From Pomphorhynchus laevis (Eukaryota > Acanthocephala > Palaeacanthocephala > Echinorhynchida > Pomphorhynchidae), in contig WNNJ02002420.1 of assembly GCA_012934845.2 (NCBI GenBank), positions 124,001-188,000 of the forward strand: 64,000 bases of DNA, written 5' to 3'. The notes under the pieces are model-generated. The model was not told the DNA's origin. It saw only the letters and a list, made by a program, of their open reading frames with translations, and made no database searches. This document shows, piece by piece, positions 19,290 through 30,700 of this stretch (the first letter of the stretch is position 1; every line of letters begins with the position of its first letter). A program made the translations under genes and the position numbers.

Positions 19290-19605
19290 CATTAGCATGT
19301 ATTTGGCCCCGCTGCTATGTTGGGTAGAGGAGTTAGGGGCCGAAACCTGATAGCATAGCAGTTCCTCCTGATGACCTCTAATTCTTATTCTGATACAACG
19401 TCTGTTATTTATTAGTCAATTCATAAAAATGACGTTTATTTTAAATTTTATTTTTTATTTTTATTTTTTAACTTGATTAAAATTATAGAAAATCTAAAAA
19501 CAATTATTAATTTTATTATTTAATTATTAAATTTTGATTTAGCATTATTATGTTTTGTTTATTTTATAATTATATAACAATACGTAGACTCAGTTAGCTG
19601 ATTTA
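19290..19605 (-). repeat. PLE-terminal repeat block (R1), copy 2
   Basis: The inverse of 1838-2153, nearly base for base, including the three interleaved helices. The next element (from 19622) is a PLE of the other type, so the R1 block here belongs to an element otherwise deleted. Confidence 0.75.
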
Positions 19606-19621
19606 ATTTGATCATCTCAGC

Positions 19622-20960
19622 TATAGATGATCCAGCATACAGGATTTCGAAAGTTATCACAAGGATCTGTGCCCCAGTTTTGAAACATCAAACACAACTG
19701 ATCTGTTACATAAGTTAAATTTGACAGCTGTTCTCGCTCAACTAGGCGTCACGACAATTGACTTTACTGCACTTTATACAAATGTAGACAATAAGGCAGC
19801 AGTTCATTCTTTAGAAGCTATTCTACAAAATGTCGATCCACAAAAGTTTAAACCTATCCTTCGTATCGACGATATCACGCACTTAGTAAGGACAATACTT
19901 AGTTGTGACATTTTTAAATGCGATAATCAATTCTATCAACAAATAAAGGGACTCAATGGGTAATTGTCTCGCCTCAATCCTAGCGATCGTGTATTTGGAT
20001 AGAATTGAGAATACTTTTATCTATAACAATGCATTCCTCGCACAAAATGTCACTCATTACTTTTGCTACATTGACAACGTGATTATCATGCATGAGGCGA
20101 GTAAATGCCCCCCAAACGTTAATCTATACTTTCAACACAATGGGCAGCAACCGTCGTTTGATCGTCGAATTAACACTACCGGTGCTGATAGGCACGTGCC
20201 ATTCTTAAACGTCTTCTTTGAACAGAACAACGTAAATGAATACGAGTGGTATCAGAAGCTCACAAAGCTTAATCTTACGCTACATAAACGATCAGCCCAG
20301 CCTTACAGTGTGAAGAGGGCTATCTACCTTAGCATGCTGCAAACAGCGCGCATGTGCACTAGCAGTAATAAAGTAGCCGAAGATAAGTGCCGGAAGAGCG
20401 ACTTGATGTTTAAAGAAAGAGGCTACACGGACAGTGATCTTATTAATATGAAAAAGAAAGGCCCTAACAGAACACAGCTACCATTGCGAAGCTCACCTAT
20501 CCTTGAGATCCCTTTTATAACTGACGCTTTCATAAGCAAGGTGAATCGGTTAGCGAGACGATGCAATCTTGATGTCCGCTTAGTTCATGGGAATTCTAGA
20601 AACTTAGGAAAGAGACTAATTCGCGGTCGCTTTTATGAGAAGCCACCACCGTGCACGAATGCCTGTCCGATCTTTGACCACAAAAGCAGACAGCATAATG
20701 TTTCATTGTGCTACCAACGTAATGTAGCTTTTGAAATGTTTTGTAATAAGCGCGCTGCTGTAGGTAAAAAGGTTAGTTACATAGGAGAAACACAACGTCC
20801 GATTTCTGAACGGTGCAAGGAACATTTAAGAGAAGCACGAAACCCTTCAGCACCTTTTTACGCCAGCAATACATAGGCCGCGCATTATTCACAGCAACAT
20901 CCAAATGAGCACCTAAAGTGCAGCCCAAATGTACTCTATCGAGCAGATAACGTTGTGTCG
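19622..20960 (+). mobile_element. Canonical PLE (RT plus C-terminal GIY-YIG), decayed
   Basis: A 5'-truncated Penelope-like element. 19721-19963 has DFTALYTNVD (motif A region) and the start of motif B (QIKGLNG). 19956-20876 (306 codons) continues with MGNCLASILAIVYLDRIE, the catalytic site changed to CYIDN, the thumb, a cysteine segment and the GIY-YIG nuclease with SYIGETQRPISERCKEHL. The nuclease is C-terminal, unlike the 2-5 kb PLE, so two PLE lineages coexist. The YxDD change and frame breaks indicate inactivity. Confidence 0.82.
19956..20876 (+). pseudogene. PLE RT C-terminal half and GIY-YIG (306 aa)
   Basis: RT motif B/C, thumb and nuclease in one frame. Residues about 1-30 hold motif B, CYIDNVII near residue 45 replaces the usual YVDD, and from about residue 265 KVSYIGETQRPISERCKEHL is the GIY-YIG core with its conserved arginine and histidine. 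Motif A lies upstream in another frame. Confidence 0.75.
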
Positions 20961-21134
20961 CGAAAACTAATGTAGTCAATCTTAATATCGGGTGCAGATA
21001 GCGACAAGAGCCTCAACAATAAAGTCGACGCGGTGGGCTGGCTTGATTCGATGCAATGATAAATATTAATTATGCTATCAATAGTAATGTATTTGTGACC
21101 ATGTTTATATGTGTTCCGTGTTTCAGATGAGCCG

Positions 21135-21161
21135 CTGACGAAGCCGTAACGCGGCGAAAGC
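21135..21161 (+). other. Hammerhead-like hairpin downstream of PLE
   Basis: CTGACGA (21135-21141), one A, GCCG (21143-21146) with CGGC (21152-21155), then GAAA (21156-21159). It lies about 180 bases after the canonical PLE remnant on the same strand, where PLE terminal repeats with hammerheads are known. GCC just before the core and GGC at 21165-21167 could form a short outer helix. Confidence 0.55.
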
Positions 21162-21647
21162 TTTGGCAATATATATAATAACTAATTCAGCCTTTGATCT
21201 GATTAACTTTTGCATTTTAACAACATAAAGCTGAGAGATAAGTGGATATTTAATTCTATTGTTATATTTAATGCATGCATCACATTTTAATGAATTGCAA
21301 TTTATGCATATAATCAGTTTAATAATTTTATGAATAGTCAAATTAATTTCGTAAATCTAATGAAATATTTATTTTGATTCTAAGCTGTTAGGTCTACACT
21401 GTATGAAACTCATATGTTGATGAGTTTCACAAGTAAGCAGGAAATGTTTCGTTTAACTTAGCGATGAGTACGAAATTATTTTCTCGAATGGGCGTGCCAA
21501 AATTCATTTCATAAAGAAAATCTAGGAAATATTACAAAGGAAATAAATTAAACGCAATTAAAATTGCGACGAATTACACGCCATATAAATACAAGAATTT
21601 TCTGCCGATATCAAAGTTTAGCTAACGTTCAAATTAAAAATCTTGCA
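21162..21647. other. Upstream region of ferritin first exon
   Basis: No other gene. The last 100 bases should contain the ferritin 5' UTR. I looked for the CAGTG loop of an iron-responsive element and did not see a convincing one. Confidence 0.35.
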
Positions 21648-21746
21648 ATGTCGTCTGTAAGAGAAGATTATCATGAAGAATTAGAGGCTGGAATAAATAA
21701 GCAAATACAAATGGAGCTGGAAGCTTCCTATACATACGAAGCAATG
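21648..21746 (+). CDS. Ferritin exon 1a
   Basis: 33 codons, MSSVREDYHEELEAGINKQI and onward to ASYTYEAM, ending at the donor GTCAGT. NKQIQMELEASYTY is helix A of ferritin with the first ferroxidase Glu and Tyr. The MSS start is typical of invertebrate ferritins, so I prefer it over the upstream in-frame ATG. Confidence 0.85.
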
Positions 21747-24700
21747 GTCAGTGAAAATAGTATATCCTTTAGAAAATTAAGCAAATTTGTCTTTTAAATA
21801 TAGACCACGTATATTCTCATTTTTTTTGCTAATACAAAAGCCGATTGGTTGAAGACATTCTCAGGCAATACAGAATAATTTTTTAAAGTTTAAACTTTTG
21901 TTAATTTTAATTCAATACAAATATTTTTCAGTCTGCATATGGTGATTTGATGTAGACGAAAAATATCAAATAGAGAATCGTCATATCCGTTCGTATCTGA
22001 AGCGTAACCAAAAAACGTATCTGATACATATGATATTTTTATTTTATTTCTCGGAGGTGAAAGACAACAAGAGACGAGCAGCGAACTGTTTCTCTGTGGT
22101 TTGCAATACTGCGACTTAGCAAAATCCTACTGAGAAAAATAGTTTGGAAAATGAATGTGTTCGGTAATAACATCTGTTAGAGGATAACTGTATATAAAAA
22201 ACTATATCTAGACAACGAAATATTTTTGCAATAGGGAAACCAACCCTCTATCTTACTCATCCATTTGTTGTATAAAAGCAAAAACATGGTCTTCTAAGCA
22301 AAAGAGATACATCTGAAATCAAAAAATAATTACATATATACTAAAAATTCAACTAATGGAGAGTGGAGACAATTCAGAAGTGGCGTCTGCAGTAAACAAA
22401 CAAATTAACTTAGAGTTAAATGCATCATACACCTATGAGGCCATGGTAAGTAATAATTTTTTAATTCTTTTTTAAGAAATAGCTAATGCTATAAAAATTA
22501 TATTTTTTGTAATATTATATAATATTAAGTTTGATATATCTGTGCAGTCATTGTTACCATTGAAATTTTGATGACTTTTTTTTATTTTGTACGCTTACTT
22601 TAATCATATCTATACGCCAACTGCAGTAAGCTACATTTCAGTATTGATGGACCTCATCAGCTATTTATCCAATACCTACATTTTACGTTTCGGCCCTTTT
22701 TAATGCTTGCTGACAATTACTCGACTCCTCTGCTTTCATTGGCAATTAGATTTAATGAAAGACTTTCGTTTTACATTTTGCAAAATTTATTGAAATCATT
22801 TCTGATTTTAAATTAAATATGCGTTGGTAGGGGAAGGATCTATCTTTAATTTAAAAACCTACCTATTTTTATTATAAATTAAATTATAACTATTAATTTA
22901 ATTACTATTTAATTACTAGTGGAAATCTTAGCACATTTCGGAATAAAGTTTGTCTGTTAGAAAAACATCCAGGAAGTATAAAGAAGATTCCGTTTTTTTT
23001 CAATTTTAATTTCAACATGTGCAATAAACTATCACATCAAGTGAATTACCTTTCGCGTATAAAAAGAATGAGTTGATGTTTAATAATAAAGCAGATTTTA
23101 TTCTAAAAATATCATATTAAATTTATTGAACTTAATAAATTATATTTGTTCGATTTTTTTCAGTTTTATATTGTGGGTTAGTTTTTTCTCTGTCTTGAAT
23201 TTTGTTTTGAAAATGTTTGTACAATTCATTTGATGTAATAATTTATTGCACAGGTTTATTGCTTTTTTCTTTAAGTTTGCAATGTTATACGATAAAACTT
23301 TAATATAAGAAACTTTGGCGTGTTGTGAAACAGTAGTTCCTGATGATGATAGCAGCAGCTACTGAAATATTGGACTGAACTATTTTATCGAATAAATTGT
23401 CGTTTGTTTGGTTCCATTTTTTACAATAAAAAGAACCAAATTGAATATTTTCAATAAAATTTATTATTTTAAATGTAAAAATAAAGATCGATTTTTATGA
23501 ATTGACTAACAAATATTATAATGTAGAAATTATAATATTAAAAATACAATGTAGTTGAATAATGAATATGGGTCGACAACAATCAAATTGATTTCGACAG
23601 CCAAACTCGAACGAATCTAACTCAAATTGTTTTTAAAAAGTAATTTGATTTTAAAAAATCTATAGATGTAGAACATTTATATAATATTTTTTATCTATGA
23701 AGCCATGGTAAGTCCCTGCAATAATTTTTTAAATCCTTTTTTAGAAATATCGAATGTTATAATAAAATTTATGTTTTTGTAATAGTATATAATATATAAT
23801 AATTTATATTTTTTATAAAATATATCATAACATATATCATATACCATATTAACATATGCCTTAATTCGTAATGGAATGAAGGCATATAAAAAGCACGTAA
23901 TGTAAGGAATATAAATCTAATTTTTATCCAAATCTGAACAAATATAGGTATATTCGAGTCCCTTAAAATCACATATGCTCTATGCATCTCACGCGACATA
24001 CCCTTAGCTGAAATCAGAATTGAGTGATTTCGACAACATTTTGAGAAGAGCCACGCACTTAGTTCTGGCAACTCGATCCATTCCTTATCCAGCTAGACTA
24101 GAGACGTTGGGTATAATATCTATTGAATGCGATCTGTTGATTGCAGATCTTACACTAGTGTGGATGTCGCTGCGCGTGCCTAACCATCAGTGTTAGCAGC
24201 TGTTCTGTCTTTGTGAATCCTCAATGTTACGTGGACAAAAGCTATGTTTGAAGCATCGCTCAAATCATCGAACAAATTGCACGACAGTGATGGATCGTGT
24301 CTGTAAACGATGGAATGGATCATCACCTGGTATGATCAACAGCTCTTCTGCTGCGCAATTCAAAGAACGCCTAAAGCTTGACCTCGTGAAATCTTGATGT
24401 TTTTTTACGTTTTTTACCATGAATAATTCATTCAGTAATGTCATATTAAGATATACAGTAAATTGTTGTAATTTTGAATTAAACGAGATTATAATGTGAA
24501 GCCAACATTATGTATCAAAAATACATTTATCACTTACAATAGAGACAAGAACAAATCTTTAATAAGCAAGATTGACTAAAATACAATGTTTAAAAGAATC
24601 ACAAGTCGATTAAAAATTGGTCAGTAGTTTTTTTCCGCCATCGCCTCCACAACGCAAGAAGCGTTCCCTTGCTGTACAACTACGCTCAGCCGCTGGATCA

Positions 24701-27700
24701 GATAGCTACTTGCTTTTGCGCATCCTGTTGTTCTTTTAAGCATGCCGGTCAGGCTTCGATCAAGGCTTTTGTTGATGGGCCGTATGCACCGAATGTTTCG
24801 ACCGCAACCGGCTGAAATTCGTATATTCGCTGGATGATGCATCAAGTGCAGTTAATCTTATTTTAAAGGAGGTCACTGGTTTGCAGCATAGAATTATTCG
24901 GATAGGAAGATTAAGATCGCTAGCTAATTTTCTGACTCTGTTAAAAAATATCTTGGTCAATATTCCGTTTTCTGGTAACGTAAGGAAAAACTTAGCTGGG
25001 AGCGGACGTTCTTTTACTACTCTCTGGCTACGCCACTTTCTGCTAACTTTGTCAACAGTATGCGCTAAAAAACTACAGGGACAACCTAAACGCACAAATG
25101 TGTCAGTTCAACGTCGAAGCTCGTATTCTCATATGGTAACGTTACTGCAAGCATTGAAAGCCCTAGAACAAAACGAGGCGAAAATACCCAATTTAGTATG
25201 TTTGGCGTGACAACTATCCCAACGAATTGCTAGATTAGTCTCAGTACGTTTCCTGTACACCGAGGTTAGAAATCTGGACTCTGAGGACTTTACTAAAACG
25301 TCGAGAAACGAGATGCAATTCTCACACAGAGTCAGGAAATTAGTTAGCGATCTTAATCTTCCTATCCGAATAATTCCATGCAGCAAACCAATGACCACCA
25401 TTAAAAGAAGATTAACTGCACATGCGAATTCTCCCTTGGTCGGGCTTATTACGTATTAGCATGTCGGGATTGTGATGCTGTTTACATTCGTGAAACCGGT
25501 AGCGACCTAAAAGTCAGAATACGGGAACATAGAGCATCAATTCGCACAACGGCTAATTCTTATGTTGCTGATCGCGTAATTGCAACTGGACAATCTATAA
25601 ATTTTGAGTCTCCATCAGTGTTCTCATTTGAACCCGACATCAGGCTGCCAAAAATAAAAGGGGCAATATTAATTAGACAACAAAAACCAACAATGAACGG
25701 CAACGATGGTCATACTTTGCTCACTTAGAATACCCTGTACATTGTAAAATTTGCTATTGTGTTTTGTTTTTACTTTGTAGATTACCTTGAAAATGGTTTC
25801 GCTTAGAAACCGAAATATTGGTTTTAACAATAATTTTCTGTCGGCAGATGCATTTTCTTCTTTCAACTTTCTCTTACTTTACCTCTTGAGGTGCATCTCT
25901 CCCTTTTTCTCCGTTGTGATAAATCACCATTTTCCTTTCTTTACACATCGAGTAAACTGCATGGGTTCCACCATTTCGGTGAAGTGGGCCGCCAAATTTG
26001 ACTGGATTCATAAATGCTTTAGAGAGGGCAAGGTCGGCCTTGAAACGTGCCTAGTGTCTATTATTAAGAGATACATTTAGGTGAGCTAATAGTGTACCTG
26101 GGCCTTGTCTTATTTTTAAGAGGATATTTCCCTGAGCAATGTATGTTGCTCAGAGAAACATTGTTGCCCAGGGAAACAACAATTCTCTATGCTCATTCTC
26201 TTGGAAACCGAAATATTGTTTTTAACAACAATGCTCTGTCGGCAGATGCATTTTCTTCTATCAACAATAATGTGGACCGACATTCTCGACTCTCTTTCAA
26301 ATTTAAGAGAAAGTTAGAATCAAGTTGACCGCGTATCTTTAAAACATGTGACCATATGTTTCCCAATTAAAATATGCGTCAAAACGTTAATACCAGCAAT
26401 ATCAAACGGGGTGGCTAAAATCATTGTAATGGCGATCTCCTTTCTCTATATGTAAAAAACATCAGATGCAAGTGGACATTATGGACCGGGTTTTGGAGAA
26501 TTTTGGTGATGGACTCCAGGAGTTTAAGATATCTGTCATATACAGATCCTTACTGCTGAAATCACACCAAAAGAAGATTGGTTAGGCCGTGGACTTGGCT
26601 CAATAATAATACAGGAATATAGACTCCTCTAAAACTCTGTCAAGGCCTAATGATCCAATTCAACCCTATGATTCCCATACCAACTGGCAAACTTCTCTTT
26701 ATTGATTATTTTCCAGAACGAGGACTTAGAAGGGTTAAGGAGAACAATGATAGCCCTATCCCTATTCAGTTAGAGTCTGTAACAAGAACTCCGAAATTCT
26801 TTGAGCGAACCTGTCTGAAGGAATCGGTAAGATTAGGAAGATTGACCATTTTAGCCATTAGAATGTTGTCTAACATTGTGATTATAAATTTGTCTGCGCC
26901 ATTTGCTAGAAGTGATTGATTCAAAGTACTTCGCCTTTCTGTTGGTGATAGAATAATATTATGTGGTGATATAATTTTATTTAATTCTGACCGATTTTAT
27001 ACAGGTCAGTACAGAATTAAATTTGTTTCATCATATATGTAAATTAAATATATGAAATATTTCGATTCAACCCTCAAATCATTTGGAGTAGCAACAAAAA
27101 AGCCTATTTTAGCCATTGTTTAATCTTGTTCAATCTTATTCAATCTTGTTCCAAATTTAGATAACGACGACTTAGGTGAACTTGAGAAAACATTTCGACT
27201 CTCTTAAATAAGAATTATTACTGAAACAAATGGGAAATTTATTCCAATTGCAGTTGTCCAGACTTCCACAGACAACACTGAATTACTCGCTGATCATTGC
27301 TCTAACCAATTTTTGGGTGCAAACTTGAAATTTCAGATTATTGGCAGGGATAAGTTCACATTCACTCACTGCAATCAGTGTCCCAAATGGAAACACTGGT
27401 ATTTTACCAGCACCGCAGTCTAAAATGCGACCCTTGCATTGACAATGATCATGGGGATGCCCAAAGTAGTCGGACAACTAAATGTCCTGACTGTCATGGG
27501 TATCACGCTGCTTGGTCAAGAAAGTGTCTTGATTTTTAAAAATACAAGTTGAGACACACTCTAGCACCAAAAGCTGACCTGGTTTATTTCCCAAGGGATG
27601 AAACGGTTAATTTCCCCCTCAAAGAAAATAAAAAATCAATATATTCTCCATCTAGCACCCCTGTCATTCACAATTATATCTGCTCATCTGCCTCGACTCC

Positions 27701-30700
27701 TACCAGCTCTGTCCGTCCACTACTTCCACGAAATCGTGTTCCTTCGCGCAATCGCTGTATTATCATATCAAACTTAAAGCTTTCCGAATCTGCTTCTCCA
27801 CAATCTCGCCTCGATGATGATGTATCTGCTTTCAGGTCTATCCAAGCAACCATTCTTCCTGATGATAACCCATCCCTATTCCGTCAAATCCACGGAAAAT
27901 TTCCGTCAAATCAACGGAAATTTTCACGTTGTGTTACGCACGAGGCCAAAAATCCGATGGCGTCCCGCTTCTCATCATGTCTTCTTTGCTAGTCAATCTC
28001 GCTCCTGAGCATACCTTTTGTCTTAGCCATTTCAACACTAACTCCATTCTTCATAAAGCTGATCTGCCCTTGATATCTTCAATCAATTAGCTATCGATAT
28101 TCTCTGCATTACCGAATCCTGGCACTGACTCTGAGGATCTTGCTATTCGTCGTTTATGTCGCTCGGGTTGTTCTCTAGTTGAATCAGCTCGTCCTTTTGT
28201 CTCTCCCATATCTACTGCTTCTAACCATGGCGGTATTATTGCTATTGCTCGTCACCCAACGTCACTGTGTAAAACTAACGCTAACATCCATAAACCTTCG
28301 TTCGATTTACTTATATGTAGATTATCAACTCATTTCCCTATGGAACTTAAGATTTTATACCGTCTAGTCTCAGCTGCCCCCTTACGTATGTTCGTTTACG
28401 ACCTTGCAGATCTTCTTTCTCATTGTTCATTGTTTTCTACTCCTTTTGTTCTCGGTGACTTTAACATTCGTCTTGATCGTACAGCTGACTCTGATTCTAT
28501 CACCCTAACTAATATTTTTTTCTGATTTTAAGTATAAATTACTTTCCACAAGCCCCACTCATATTCTCGGCGGTGCTCTCGACATCATTGCAGTTCCCAC
28601 CCCCTTGTCAATTACTGATCCTGGTTTGTCCGATCATTTCCTTGTCACTCTTACCCGTCCCCATCCCATCCTTGTTCTCCGCCTCCAACATCAGCTACTC
28701 CGAGTCGACCTTTGAAACTTCTCGATATCCCTATTCTCTGCACAACTTTACTCAATTCTTCGCTCTTTTCGCTTTTACTTAACTATCTTTCTCACGATGA
28801 TCTCTGCATTCTGTTTGATTCTGAACTTACGTCGATTCTCAATCACATCAGGGCTTGCGCCATGCTCCCTTGTTCGATTCCGACTGTTGTCTTTCTAAGC
28901 GTCGACTTAGTCATTCTTTTCTCGTGTTTAATCGTTTTCTTAAACGTTCTTCAAACTCACTCACTCTAAATTTCCGTGCTTCCCATATTTATCTTCGACG
29001 TTCCCATCTCATTCTTATGCGTACTAAACGTACTCTCGCGAAATCAACTCGAGTCATCTTCCAACTCTAAATCTCATTGGAAAATCTTAAACTCAATTCT
29101 TTTAAGATAATCTACACCATGTAACAAAAATCCTGGTGAATTTTCTTCTTATCTACAATCTAAGCTATCTAATTTACTTTCTATTTGAATAATGCCTCCA
29201 AAGCTATTATTCCTTCCCGTTTCGTCTGATGAAGTTTCTTCGGTTATTCTGTCATTACCTAATAAAACATATTTTTCTAACTCAATTCCCAGATACTTGC
29301 TTAAAAATATCTGCTCATCTATCTCACCCTTGCTAACTACATTGTTCAACCTGTATACCCGTTGTCACATTTCCTTCCAACTGAAAATGCGCCACAGTTC
29401 GTCTTCTTTTCAAAAAGCAATCTCTTGACCCCTCACTACCATTTTCGTACCGTCCAATCTCACTTCTCCCAACCCTCTACAAACTCCTTGAGCGTCTTGT
29501 TCTCAAGCAAGTTAATGCATATCTATTTTCCTCCAACTTGTTTCTTCCATTCTAAGCTGCTTTACGCTCTAATCATTCTACTGAAATTGCCTGTCTGATC
29601 TCGCGCGATAAAAAATTATGTAGTTTATCTTGATCTCTAATCTGCTTTTGACATCGTCGATCACTCGATTCATCTCCACCGTCTTCGTCATGATTATGGC
29701 TTCTCTTTACCCGCTGTAGCTTTGTTTTCTTCATATCTATCAAACCGTATACTTCGCGTCTGTTCTTACTCTTCTCTTTCCCATCCTTCTTCCATCCTAT
29801 CCGGTGTGCCTCAACGCTCCGTATTAGGCCCTTTGCTTTTATGTATTCTTCTCGGTGATTTGTCTTCGATTTCTCATACATTTAACTTCTATGTTATGCA
29901 ATATGCTGATGACATTCTCATCTATGTTCATGCACCTGTTTATCGTATTCACGATCTTAGTGTTTCTGCTTCCGACTGTCTTGTCTCAATTTCTAATCAT
30001 ATCGTCTAATTATATTATTTATAATCATATCGTCTATCTTTCTAATCTAACCATCGTCTTTGTCATGATTATGGCTTCTCTTTACCCACTGTAGCTTTGT
30101 TTTCTTCATATATATCAAACCGTACTTTTCGCGTTTGTTCTAACTCTTCTCTTTCCCATCTCTTTCGGTGTTCCACAAGGCTCCGTATTAGACCTTTGAT
30201 TTTCTCTTTTTCTTCTCGGTGATTTGTATTCTGTTTCTAATACATTTAACTTCCATGTTATGCAATATGATGTTGACATTATCATATATGATCATGCACC
30301 TGCTTATCGTATTCATGATCTTAGTGTTTCTGCTTCTGACTGTCTTGTCTCAATTTCCAATCATCTTTCTTCCCTTCGCCTTTCTCTGAATTCTGATAAA
30401 TCTAAAATTATGTAGATCCTACCTCGACGCCTCGGCTTAGAACCTCCTTCCGTACCATTAAATTTTACAATTCTTCCTGTCGTTGACAATCTCGTTTTCT
30501 TAGGCTTCCATTTCGACAACTGACTTTCACTTAAACTTGTAGCTCATGTCCAAAACTACTCTACCTCTTTTGGATTCCGATTATTCCTTGTGACTGCTTC
30601 TCTCTCGTGGAATCATTTGCCCATTCAAATCCGCCAATCAACATCAATGTGGTGTTTCAAACGTCAAATCCGATCACATTTGAACAATTTAACTAATTTA

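Noticed and set aside
21351-21647. Iron-responsive element in the ferritin 5' UTR
   Set aside because: No CAGTG hexaloop with a bulged C and flanking stem could be found upstream of exon 1a or 1b.
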